In this document: piece by piece, positions 51,710-63,136 of the stretch
Layout: the number at the start of each line of letters is the position of its first letter
How positions within the stretch are numbered: position 1 is the first letter of the stretch
Origin: Pegea sp. RAD2-039
Taxonomy: Eukaryota; Chordata; Thaliacea; Salpida; Salpidae
Length of the DNA stretch: 64,000 nucleotides
Assembly (NCBI GenBank): GCA_034620365.1
Contig: JAQGEQ010000363.1
Coordinates: forward strand, 1,612,001 to 1,676,000
Reading direction: 5' to 3'
Program-made: the position numbers and the translations under genes
The notes under the pieces: generated by a model
Seen by the model: the letters and a program-made list of their open reading frames with translations, nothing else
Database searches by the model: none
What the model was told of the DNA's origin: nothing

Positions 51710-54700
51710 TCAAGTATCCTTCTGCTTCTCATCTGCACTTGCAGCAGTAGTAGCAGGAGCCTCTGAATCACGATCTTTACTCTTCTTCTTTCGTTTGGAG
51801 GACTTGCTACTGCTGCTGCTACTTTTGTATTTCGAAGAAGATGAATATTTCGAGTCTTTGTCTTTACTTCTGGAAGATGAAATTATTTCAGCCAATTAGA
51901 ATCGAGAATAAAGATTAACCTTCGAGATGAACTCTTGTAGCGCGAAGGAGATTCGTCTCTTCTTCTTCTTTCACGATCTCTTTCTCGATCTCTCCGTTCT
52001 CGATCGTAATCTCGACTCCTACATCAATTATGAAGTTGTGAAATCAAAAATCAGTGATGCGGAACAAACCTATCACGATCGCGGTAGTCGTCACGATCTC
52101 TGTAATCATCTCGATCCGATCTTCGATAACGATCTCTAGATCTGTAGGATCGGTGATTATCGTAGCCGCGATCGTCTCCTCCAAATCGATCTTCTGATCT
52201 CCTAAGAAATCACATTTAAAAAAGATCGGAAAGAAAATGAGATTTGACGGACTTTCGATTGTCTTTGTTCGGCGGCTGATCATTATTTTCCTCGGGTGGA
52301 AAGAAGTTCTGTTGTGGACCTTGTTGCATCTCCTGGGCGCCAGGTAGCTGCTGAGGATGACTCATGAATCGTGGATTGAATAATCCAGTAGGAAGACGTG
52401 CTCCTTGCATCTGAAGAAGTTCCGTCGAAGGTGGGATGACTGGAGGGATTCCTGGGAAAGGGAGCGGAGGTGGAGGTCCTAAAAAGAAGAAGATGAAGAT
52501 CTATTGAAGATCAGATGTATACAAACCAAGTGGGAGTGATGGAGGAGGTTTTGTGACATCAACACGGAGTAAACTTCCCGGAGGTGGAAGAGAAAAGATA
52601 GAGGCTCTGTAAAAAAGGTGGTTGAGGACCAGTAATGTGGTTGTAGACCGCTTACGCGTTATTTTGTGGTCGCTGCGCGTTGCTAAGTGACACACTTTGT
52701 GGTCCTAGGTTGACCACAGATGGCTGAGAACTGGGCAGACCATCCTTGCGTTGTAAAGTGTTCAGGGTCGAAATTGCGCGGACAGAGTGGTCGAAGTTGG
52801 ACAGATTGTGTAAAGTGGTCAAAGAAGGAGGTGGTCCAGCGGTCAGCAGCTTTTCTGGTGCTCCAAGAATCGACATCTTGCCCTGTGATGGACCAAACGC
52901 TATTGATAACGTCACATAATTCGAAAAGTCACGTGGTACATTTGTATCAAGATGTGATGGTGCGGGAAGGAGTCCGTTGCCTAGAATGTCCCCGGCGCTC
53001 TGGTCCAGGACCAGTCGTCGCTTGTGACGCTCGGTGTAGATCTTCCATGTGTGCTCATCAAATCCGTAGTTGAAGAAGTCGGTGATATCAGCTCCTGTAT
53101 CGTCCAATCAGCATCGTCGTTCACTTGAAAGTCATTTATAAACCTGGTTGACGCCAAGGCTTCTCTTCAGACGAGTCCAAGTTGAAGTCGAGGACAGGGG
53201 TCCCGTTGATGCTGCCCGGGTTGTTGAAGTCGATCCCTTTGTTGGACTGTTGAGGTTTTACTTGAGTTGCAGCAGGTTGAGGGGTGCCCCGGTAAAAACG
53301 TTGATTTGTGGTCGGATGTAGGGGAGTAGGAGCCACCTCAGTAGATCCGTCATCAATGATCACCTGTCAGTGGTCGAAATGAAAGTTTTTTGAAATTAGA
53401 CAAGTCCCAAATACCTGTGGACCGTCATCTTCATCATTTGAATCCGATCCTTCTTCGTTTTTGGTGACTTTTTGGGACTCTTTATCGGGATTGTCAGGAG
53501 GTTTAATAGATGAAGATTCGATTGTTGATTCTTTGCTGGAGGGATCTTTTAACGATAAAGATTGACTCTCAAGATTTGTCTCTTCTTTTACTGTTAATAT
53601 TCAATAAGATCCCAGCAACAAGTTGGTCAACTTGTTCACTTACTTTCAACATTCTCAAATTTATTAGTTTCCATCGCTTCAGTTTTCACTTCAGTCCTTT
53701 CAACATTATTTTTATTGTAAAAATTTGTTTGAGAAAAATTAAGTTAATTTTCATAAATTAAATAGAAATTGATATTTTATCAAAGTTTAAAATAATGTTA
53801 AATTATTAAAGATAAATAAAAAAAATTATTGAAATTCTTTCATATGAGCTAATTAAAAAACAATAATAATATCAACAACCAATCAAACAGCAACCAACCA
53901 AACAGCAACCAACAAACAACAACCAACCAAAAAGCAACCAACCAAACAACAACCAACCAAACAGCAACCAACCAAACAGCAACCAATCAAACAGCAACCA
54001 ACCAAAAAGCAACCAAACAAACAACAACCAACCACACAGCAACCAACCAAATAGCAACCAACCAAACAGCAACCAACCACACAGCAACCAACCAAATAGC
54101 AACCAACCAAACAGCAACCAACCAAACAGCAACCAACCAAACAGCAACCAACCAAGCAGCAACCAACCAAACAGCAACCAAACAAGCAGAAACCAATCAA
54201 ACAGCAACCAACCAAACAGCAACCAACTAAACAGCAACCAATCAAACAGCAACCAATCAAACAGCAACCAACCAAACAGCAACCAACCAAACAGCAACCA
54301 ATCAAACAGCAACCAACCAAAAAGCAACCAAACAAACAACCAACCAAATAGCAACCAACCAAATAGCAACCAACCAAACAGCAACCAACCAAACAGCAAC
54401 CAACCAAACAGCAACCAACCAAAAAGCAACCAAACAAGCAGCAACCAACCAAACAGCAACCAAACAAGCAGAAACCAATCAAACAACAACCAACCAAACA
54501 GCAACCAACTAAACAGCAACCAATCAAACAGCAACCAACCAAACAGCAACCAACAAATTTAACTATCTATCAACTAAATTATATTTGGTAATTATAACAA
54601 ATACTGATTTAATTAAACAGATGTGCTCATAGAAAATTCAAATATTGTTTAATGAAATTAGATTGAAAACATATTAACAAATTTCAAAACCATTTTAGTT

Positions 54701-54879
54701 TAAAAATTCAAAATAAACTTACAATTTCAGTTGATCTGTTGCTGTAGACTCACCTGAAAGTTAATAAATTCACAATTAATATAATTAATTATAGTTGCTT
54801 GCTACTCAGATTTAAGTTATTCAAAATAAATAATAAAAAAATTCTTACTGTTGTACAACCAGTTATCTTCATCTTCCAT
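51710..54879 (-). CDS. FIP1L1: pre-mRNA 3'-end processing factor FIP1
   Basis: Subunit of the cleavage and polyadenylation specificity factor; it binds U-rich RNA and poly(A) polymerase. Eleven exons 5' to 3': 54849-54879, 54723-54753, 53644-53696, 53415-53590, 53144-53363, 52656-53094, 52527-52606, 52253-52478, 52070-52201, 51920-52018, 51710-51869; 1647 nt, 548 residues (human FIP1L1 594). The acidic N-terminus MEDEDNWLYN starts the protein. The Fip1 motif is intact at about 164-195 ([20 protein letters not shown]) and is split by an intron after its first Gly. A Pro-rich middle (PPPPLPFPGIPP-like) follows, then an Arg/Asp/Ser-rich tail (YRDRDDYRDRDR) and a Ser/Lys-rich end, as in FIP1L1. 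Exons 5-8 are much richer in GC than the flanks. Intron 3 (53697-54722) holds a 680-bp minisatellite. EMC2 lies 197 nt upstream on the same strand. Confidence 0.94.
53873..54554 (-). repeat. 15-bp minisatellite, about 45 units, inside FIP1 intron 3
   Basis: Plus-strand consensus CAACCAACCAAACAG; the transcribed strand reads CTGTTTGGTTGGTTG. Variant units (aaaaag, aaatag, aagcag, ccacacag) recur in the same order: aacaagcagaaaccaatc at 54181 and again at 54463, and accaaaaagcaaccaaac at 54001 and 54316. This shows a higher-order period of roughly 280-315 bp (19-21 units). Because the unit is a multiple of three without stops, long Leu/Trp/Cys-rich ORFs (up to 225 codons) appear on the minus strand; these are artefacts. 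Confidence 0.97.
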
Positions 54880-55075
54880 TTTACACAAAAGCTTAAGCTA
54901 TAAAAATAATCTGAACAAAAGAAAATAATTAGTGGATATCTATTTTAAATTCTTGGTTAACAAACATCAAATCTATATACAAAACAAAGACATGCTTTTA
55001 CAATCATAGAAAATCAAGAACAGAAGATTGTGTCTAGAAAATTTCAGAAGCTAACATAGAAATGAAGAAATAGTT
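54880..55075 (-). promoter_or_regulatory. EMC2-FIP1 intercistronic region with a strong splice acceptor
   Basis: On the minus strand this 196-nt stretch joins the EMC2 stop to the FIP1 ATG. It contains no AATAAA or ATTAAA. It does contain a pyrimidine-rich acceptor, TTTTCTTTTGTTCAG, ending at 54911, 31 nt before the FIP1 start. That fits a trans-splice acceptor of a polycistronic transcript, or alternatively the end of a 5' UTR intron of FIP1. Confidence 0.45.
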
Positions 55076-55966
55076 TCATGTGTTTGAAATTCCAAGATTT
55101 TTTAACATCAAAGTTGCACTAGCTAAAAATTGGGGAGTTTCTTTTCGTCTTACAATCTCATTTGTAGTCTGACCAGCATCTTCATACTTCTTTAAAATCA
55201 TCTTAGCCGCCCATGTAGCATATGAGCGATTATTTCCACCTTTTTGAGTGGATTTACTATTTGTCATGGCATAAGAAGTATAAAGTAAACCATTCAAAGC
55301 TCTCATGTTTGTGTTACAACTTAATTTAATAGCTTGTGAAAAATGCTTTTTAGCAATATTAATATTTTCTTGTCCCCCCATAGTATATTTAATTTCAGCA
55401 TATCTCTGATGGTACAAATGATTAAATGCATTTGAAAGTATCAACTCTTCAAAACAAAAAGCAGCTTTTGCATAATCCATCTCTTTTAAGTATAATTCAG
55501 ACAATTCATACCAAGCTTTATGATCAACCATAAAATCTTCAAGATATTTACAAAGTTCTTTGATAGCTTCAGTATTATTTCCCTTGGATTTTAAAAGACC
55601 AACTTTTCTTTTTCGGACTTCAGCATTAGTTGGATTCTCTTTAATCAACTGATTATATATTTCTAAAGCTTCATCATAATCACCAATAGCCTCTAACTTC
55701 ATTGCATCTAATGTAGCAACGCGAACACTATCTGGAAAGTTGTTACAAAGTTTTCTCATACAAATATCAGCAAGATCAAATCTTCCAACATCCAATGCAG
55801 CAACATAGACTTGTTCGCAGATTAGCCAAACTTCGTCATTAAACATACTCAGTGAAGACTTCTTTAAAAGCTTTTCACCAATCTCAACGGTCTCAGGACT
55901 TTTCCTCATTGATGACTCTCTCCATTCTCTTAATGTCTTAATTGCTTCATCATAAGATAAATCCAT
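55076..55966 (-). CDS. EMC2: ER membrane protein complex subunit 2
   Basis: Cytosolic TPR subunit of the EMC, the insertase for tail-anchored and multi-pass membrane proteins in the endoplasmic reticulum. A single exon of 891 nt, 296 residues; human EMC2 has 297, so it is full length. TPR-like helical repeats fill the chain, for example ALEIYNQLIKENPTNAEVRK near 100-120, then LSELYLKEMDYAKAAFCFEE and YAEIKYTMGGQENINIAKKH. No signal peptide or membrane helix, as expected. It is the only long gene in the window without introns. The acceptor-like GATCTATTCAG lies about 16 nt before the ATG. FIP1 follows 197 nt downstream on the same strand. Confidence 0.96.
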   Translation of the reverse strand: MDLSYDEAIKTLREWRESSMRKSPETVEIGEKLLKKSSLSMFNDEVWLICEQVYVAALDVGRFDLADICMRKLCNNFPDSVRVATLDAMKLEAIGDYDEALEIYNQLIKENPTNAEVRKRKVGLLKSKGNNTEAIKELCKYLEDFMVDHKAWYELSELYLKEMDYAKAAFCFEELILSNAFNHLYHQRYAEIKYTMGGQENINIAKKHFSQAIKLSCNTNMRALNGLLYTSYAMTNSKSTQKGGNNRSYATWAAKMILKKYEDAGQTTNEIVRRKETPQFLASATLMLKNLGISNT

Positions 55967-58900
55967 TTTACTTTAACAAACTGAATAGATCTGATCACTA
56001 TTATGAGCTACAAAAGTAAACAAATATAAATTGATTTATAGAAAATTATAATTATAAACATAAATGAATTTTTATAAGATTAAAAGTAATTTAGAGTATT
56101 TATTATAATTAATAAAAATATTAAACTTATAAGATATAACGACCATATGACATTCTTAGATAGAAAATTAAAATTTTTAAGTTTTAACAACCAATAAAAA
56201 AACAAAAATTATTAATAATTAAAATTCAGGATAAATGAGAACAAATAGTTTGGATCAAATACTTTATTAAATAATTTGTCATCTCTATAGAAAATGTAAA
56301 AAATTCTACAATAGTTTAAAATAAATAGTAAGAATGTAAACAGCTTGAACTGTTGTCTACAAATCTAATGCATTAAGTCTACAAATTCTGAGATATCTAA
56401 AAGCTTTTCTAGTTCTTTTATATTTCACTTTTTGGTACTTTTGGAGCTTACTTAGCATGGCTATTAAATTGAATTAATAAAAATATAAATAGATTATTTT
56501 ATCAACTTAAAACAAATTACAAATACTAAAAAAATAAATCACCTGTGTATATTTTAGACTTAGTGATTACTAGAGTTACATAATTAATATATTATACTTT
56601 TTTTCAAATAAAAAAGATTTTTTTTGTTTTATTTTACTGAAATCGTAATCATAAAACTATATAAATTAAAGTAAAGGTTTAACTTATAGATATTTATAAT
56701 ATAACAATTCTAGTTTAAATTATAGCAATAATTTAAATATACTTACAAAAGTGTAAAAGCTACAAAACTTAAATATGAAAATTAAACTATTATATCAGCA
56801 AAAATTATTTAAATCATATAATTAAAAAACTAGTATTTCAAAACTTGATAAGTAATATAAAATAAATTTAATTAATCTTTCGTAAATTCTTTTAATGTGC
56901 TTACTTTAGAAGAAAAGCAATAACTAAATTACACCAACTCCAATTTATTATTTATTCCAATAAGAAACACCAAATTGGATATTGATACAATCAAACTATA
57001 TAATAATTAAAAGTTCAGAATTCCAAGAAATAAGTCACGGCCAAATACGACATACTGAAAAAACTCACATAAACTGAAAACTTTTCGATATAATTAAATT
57101 AAAAGTTGAAATACAGAAAAATAATATACTACGGTAAACAATTATTGAGTTTTATCGTTAAATAAGACATGGCACAAATAATAAGTAACTGTAAAGTAGT
57201 TATATTAACTCGAGATTACTTTTCGCTATTTCTTATTGCTTCAAAGTCCGAAGATGGTGCATATCTGTCCATAAACCAAAAAGAAATATGCAAGAAATAT
57301 CAACCAGGAAAGAGCAACAGTACCAAAGATATAAAGATGGAATCACATTTTATTGTATTTTTGGTAGCCAAAACCGTGACTGAATAAATCAATACGTAAA
57401 ATTTCGATACAATTTCACAGAAGATAATAAAATCAATTGATGGGTAACTCTTCTCTTTTTTACGTTGTGTTCTCTTATCTGCAGAATTGGTTCAGGGATG
57501 ACTCATGAAGTTGTTAAAGCTCTCTTGATGGGTTTTCTCCACGCTGTAGATGGAGTAACTGCATTTTTGCTATATTTTGGTTTTAGATGAATTCTATCTA
57601 AATTGGAAGAAAAAAACTTCATAATTAAATAAAATCTGAGTGGATGAGCCCCAACAAGCATAAAAGCATAAAGAGGGTATGTCTACTTACATCAAAGTCA
57701 TTAGTGATATAAAAGAGGCGTACTTGGTAAGAGCAAGATGGAAATGGGAGTTACATTTTGGATTCTACATGTAGGCGGGTTAAAAGTGCAGGTTGTTTTG
57801 CTGCTTGCAACGAGATGACAACAGCACCCATCAGCACTCTGAAGCAGCACCAAACAATAATGCTTAAAGGAGCACTGCTTGCCTCTACAGAGAATGATCT
57901 AAAAAGGTGTTCACAGTTTACAGGTCATTTTTAGGCAGTAAAAAAACAGAATCAAAAGTTTAAAAAGGTTTAAAGCTCGAAAGTTGACATGTTGGAATGT
58001 TAGGATATTGCAGGATTAGCCACAAAAAACTTGCTTACATCAACGATCTGCATTGCTCTGGTTCTCAATCGTCTAGATATTGACGTAAGCAAAGAGTATC
58101 AGTATATTACATCGGTACCTCACATCAACAAGACTCACTCTTTTAGCACAAGTTAGGATCGATTTAATGAGCTTTCTTTGGCTGCTTGTTGGTAGCTAAG
58201 TCGGGCCAAAGAGCACTCTACGCAATGGAGGCAGTTTTATCGGTAAATGATTAAAATTTAAAGCTACAATTTCTGATTAAAAAACTTCTTGGATATTAAA
58301 CTAATATTAAATCGTACATGATTCTTTGAATGTTTTAACTTTTAGCTAACTTGTCCTTCATCAGTGTTGGAATCAAGGTATCGGTTTGAAAGCTTGGTAT
58401 GAATATTTTTGCCTGAATAAAATTAAAAACTATCATAAGCTTTGTCTTTAATTTTAAAAAATGAATTAAATAACGTACAAATCATTATTAATGAATAGTA
58501 TAACCTTCTAATATAAACGTTGGTGCAGGCATAAATTTAGGCGTATAAAAAAACAAACAATTTATTTTATGCTATAGCAGTATGACTAATCATTAGATTT
58601 TTTCTTCTTTATACTCTAAAATGCTTAAAATTTTTTGAACAACTTTTAAGTAATTTTTTTCTTTCTAACTTTGAGGATAAACAATAAATCGGGAAGTTAT
58701 TAATAATGTTTAAATGCTTATTCTACATACTATTTATCAAGTTAAGAAAATTTCCTCAAGCTATTGAAAACTGTATTTTATTTTACAAAACTATTTTTTA
58801 CTAAGTCATCTTGTATATTTCCAAATTTACAACTGATTGTATTTAAGTTAGTTTATTCGTTTTTTTTTAACGACGAAAATATTTTGCAGAATTTGCAAAA

Positions 58901-60921
58901 TATATTTATAAGACTCGTTTTTCTAACAGTAAAATGCTGTTTGATCTCACATAACAAAATTAATAATTGTATAAATTATTAACTAGAATGAAAATGTCTT
59001 AAATATCTTAATAATTGCTGTTTTTTAGATAAAAACTTGTTATACTTTTTTGGCTACTTTTAAATTGCCATGTGGTATTTTATAAACTACGACGGTCAGT
59101 TTACGTCATTTCGTTAATTTCGTTTGGTAGGTAGCTCTGTAGAACTGTACCTTTATCAACACAAATTATTAGATTATTTTTCTTTGCTATATATTTTTGT
59201 GTATATCAAATATATAAAAGATTTTTTTCGCTTTTTTCTTTAACTTAAGGGAATATCTTTCCTATTTTGCCTCTTGTATCTAAGCTATAATATTAGTTCA
59301 CTATTTTTAGTTAAAACTTTAATTTATAAAAATGATTTAAATTAAATAAATTATATAAATAATAAAAACAAAGTAATTTTTCAAGCTACAATAAATGATA
59401 TACTCTTTGTTCCAAATTTACTTAATGTTTTTAGAATGTATGGTTTATCTAGGTTAGATAAAAGTTTATAAATTTACGAGAAGTATATTACTTTTGAAAT
59501 AATTGATTTCTAATAAATCTTAACTTTTACATTTAGGCTATTTTTATTTCTGCTATAAAAATTATTTAAGTTTAATTTTCTTATTTTCCTTTAACCATCG
59601 CTTAACATATATTTTTTGATTTTTTTCTTACTTTAATAGAACTATTTTAAAGCAAACATTATCTTACTACTTAATTAACTATTTGTCTTGTGAGTTTACT
59701 TTTATTGGTTTATTATTTTCATTTTTTATGTTTCATGTTATAATCCTTTGTTAAAATAAGTGTTTTAATTAAGTTGCCTTTAAAATATAATTTGAAAAAA
59801 TAGGTTGATACTATAGATTTCGTAAATAAATATTGAACTCTATGTTTAGATTCTTTTTAAGATAATATTGTTTCTATAGTTTTATTGTTTAATATTTTCT
59901 ATATTACATATACTTTTATTTATATATCTTTAAACATAATTTATTTTGTCAATAATTATTGATGTTTATACTTCTTAGAAATATTTTTACTATCAAATAG
60001 TTTAATTTATTAGCTTTTAAAACATATATAGCAATAAAAGCAAAATGAAAAAAAAAATTATTCTATAACATATATGTTGAAAATAAAGTTTGATGAATTT
60101 CATTGAATCTTATCTAATTTTTTGTGTATTTTTAAAGTATTTTTTCATAAAAACAAATTTTATTTGTTATTTAGTCTTATTCAAATGTAGTGATCAATAT
60201 AATTGACTTATTTGGTTAAGAAAATTAAGTTAATCTTATTATTCTAGGAGCTGGCTTTTCAACTAATTTTAAAAGTTCTAGACCATCTTTTTTATAGTAC
60301 TTTTATTTACTTTTGATATTTAGTTACCTATTTTATGAAAAAAATTATCTATTTAATCTTTATTGATATTAATTTAATCTTAACAAATTGAAATGTTTTC
60401 ATAATAATAATCTAAACTTTGTTACTCATAAAATACTTTTATAGATAGATTTATTTAAAAGGAATTTTATTATAACATACTTTACTGATATAACTTTGAT
60501 ATTTTTTTGTTTTATGGAGTGTAAATGAATCATTTATACAATTTTTAGTAATAGAACTAATTAATTGAAGTTACTTTCTACTTAAAATGATTTTATATTT
60601 TTATTATAGTTTTTATGTTTATTTCAGTAAAATTCTGATATTTTTACATCATATAGTGATTATCATTTAACTTATAGACTTATTAAATTTGCTTTGTTTT
60701 GTTTTAGTTTATTTAACTTTCTGACTATTTTTTTTCAAAATCATTAATATATTTTAATTTTTATTTATAACTTTTAAACTTAAGTATTGAAAGTTAGTTT
60801 TTATATTTGTAATAAATTTTGAAGTTATTTGGTTGCTAAGTTTACAAATAACACAAATATAATAAACATTAAGAAACTAATCATAAATACTTTTAAAGGA
60901 AGACTTTAAGCAGAACTAACA
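55967..60921. other. 5-kb region with no supported gene, including a GC-enriched island
   Basis: 55967-57100 and 58260-60900 are very AT-rich and featureless. Between about 57170 and 58250 the base composition is more balanced and short open frames occur (72 codons at 57169-57387; 30 codons near 57502-57590 reading MTHEVVKALLMGFLHAVDG). I could not place these in any family or join them by splice sites. The island may be a decayed transposon or gene. The eRF3 5' flank at the end carries an acceptor-like gactttaag 12 nt before its ATG. Confidence 0.45.
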
Positions 60922-63136
60922 ATGAATGGATCAAATATTCCTGATAAATGGGATCTAAGTAGTGATGTTCCTCAGTTAAATGCGGGAGCAAAACCATTTG
61001 TTCCATCATTTATGAAAAAACCAGCTTCACCAAAAGTAGAAGAAAGTGTTGTACCAGTAGAAGTACCAGTAAAAGTACCAGTTGAAGTACCAGAAGCAAT
61101 TCAAGTTAAAACAGAAACTGAGCCTGTTCAAGATGAAGTTCTTGATCAACAAGTTGATGAAGAAATAGATGAATGTAAAGTGGAAGATGACAAAGAAGTG
61201 GTTGAAGTTGTCGAAGAAGAGATAGAAGAGGTTGATGTGGATGAGGTTATCACTAAACCAATAGCTGATCTTTCTATCAAGCAAGATCATTTAAATGTGG
61301 TGTTTATTGGTCATGTAGATGCTGGCAAGTCCACTCTTGCTGGTCAGATTATGTTTCTAACTGGAATGGTTGATAAAAGAACTTTGGAAAAATATGAAAG
61401 AGAGGCGAAAGAGAAGAATCGTGAATCATGGTACTTGTCCTGGGCTCTTGATACTAACCAAGAAGAACGTGATAAAGGTAAAACTGTTGAGGTTGGTCGT
61501 GCTTATTTCAAGACAGAAACCAAAAACTTCATTATTCTTGATGCACCTGGACATAAAAATTATGTTCCTAATATGATTGGTGGAACTTCTCAGGCTGATA
61601 TTGCAGTCTTGGTAATATCTGCACGGAGAGGAGAGTTTGAAACTGGTTTTGAGAAAGGTGGACAAACAAGAGAACACGCAGTCCTTGCTAGAGTTGCTGG
61701 TGTTCAACGATTAATTGTAGTCATCAACAAAATGGATGACCCAACTGTTAAGTGGAGTGCTAAACGTTATAATGAATGTAAAGATAAACTGACTCCTTTT
61801 TTGAGAAAGATTGGTTTCAATCCGTCAAAAGATCTCTATTTCTTACCTTGTTCTGGTTTTACTGGTGCCAATATCAACAAACCACAACCAGAAAATCACC
61901 CCTGGTACACTGACCTTCCATTACTTCCATATTTGGATAGCTTACCAAAGATTAATCGTGATGTTGATGGTCCGGTCCGTATGCCAATTGTCCACAAACA
62001 CAAGGACATGGGTGTGATAGTGATGGGTAAAGTTGAATCTGGTACCATAACCCGACAGCAACAACTAGTTTTGCAACCCAACAAGACAAAAGTGAAAGGT
62101 ACTTGTTTGATTCAGTCGAGTTATTTGAAGTATTTCACTTTTCATCTTTTATAGTTGGAGCAATCTTTTGGAATGAAAATGAAGTTGATGCTGCCATCGC
62201 AGGTGAAAACGTTAAACTGAGACTGGATGGTATTGAAGAAGAAGAAATCTGTAAAGTGAGTCGAAAGGAATCAAATTATCTTTTAAATTGAAATGTTAGG
62301 ATTCAAATTAATTTGTAATTTCTAAAAACTTTTCTAAACAGTTAATCATAAAATTGTGAAGAAAAACAATTAGTCAACAAAAAGTTACTTGCTGCTGACA
62401 TCTTCAGTTTAAAAGATGTGATTACAGCATGATAAATTGGTTAAAATATATCTTCAGTAATTTGCACTTTTATCTTTTCAAAATTATCAAATAAATATTA
62501 TCTGATATTTATATATTTCAACTTGTTTCATTCATTGAATGTTGGTTTCAGGGTTTTGTGCTTTGCTCTGGAGTTCCCTGTACAACAACAACTTCATTTA
62601 TTGCTCAAATTGCAATCATTGAATATAAAACCATCATAGCTGTTGGCTTTACAGCAATCATGCATCTTCATAGGTATTTCAACGATATATCAACAAATTT
62701 CAAACTAATTTCATTTCAAAAATTTCTTTGATAATAATTTGAAGTCTTTTTACTGTTTCTTGCTTCACTATTTGCTCGACAATTTGTGAATATTTGATGT
62801 ATGTTGCCTCTGTCATCTTCTGACCAAACATTTGATACTTACAGCTCGGTTCAAGAGGTCACCATCAAAAAGTTCTTGCACATCATCGACCGGAAAGGCA
62901 ACCGGAATAGGTTGACTGTCCCATTTGTCAAACAGGTCCGTTTACTCGCAACAACTTCCCACTTGACTCACCTCTTCTTCTTTTAGGATCAAACAGTGAC
63001 TGCAGTCTTCCAGACTCCGGTTCCAGTTTGCATCGAGACTTTTGCGAACTTTCCACGGATGGCGAGATTTGCGCTTCGTGTAGAAAACGTCACAATGGCT
63101 ATCGGGAAGGTGTTGAAAGTACTTGCACCCGAATAA
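60922..63136 (+). CDS. GSPT1: peptide chain release factor 3 (eRF3, GTPase)
   Basis: Translational GTPase that works with eRF1 at stop codons and couples termination to poly(A)-binding protein. Exons 60922-62098, 62155-62255, 62552-62673, 62845-62935, 62987-63136; 1641 nt, 546 residues. The N-terminus holds a PAM2 motif (QLNAGAKPFVP with Leu19, Asn20, Ala23, Phe26, Pro28), the PABP-binding signature of eRF3. A Val/Pro/Glu repeat and a very acidic stretch (about 40-110) follow. The GTPase motifs are intact: GHVDAGKS (130-137), DAPGHKNY (207-214) and NKMD (269-272). Beta-barrel domains 2 and 3 follow; GENVKLRLDGIEEEEI and the final MAIGKVLKV match eRF3, not EF1A or HBS1. The last exon is much richer in GC than the first. 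The acceptor-like ctttaag lies just before the ATG. Confidence 0.96.

Noticed and set aside
52720..53073. 117-codon plus-strand ORF within FIP1
   Set aside because: Antisense shadow of the longest FIP1 exon, which has matched splice sites and a recognised Fip1 motif.
53872..54549. Long minus-strand ORFs (225 and 219 codons) rich in Leu/Trp/Phe or Cys/Val/Gly
   Set aside because: They are translations of the 15-bp minisatellite; the unit length is a multiple of three and stop-free, so two or three frames stay open together. They lie inside a FIP1 intron.
61027..61290. 87-codon minus-strand ORF opposite the acidic repeat of eRF3
   Set aside because: Shadow of the Val/Glu/Asp-rich coding strand of a well-supported gene.
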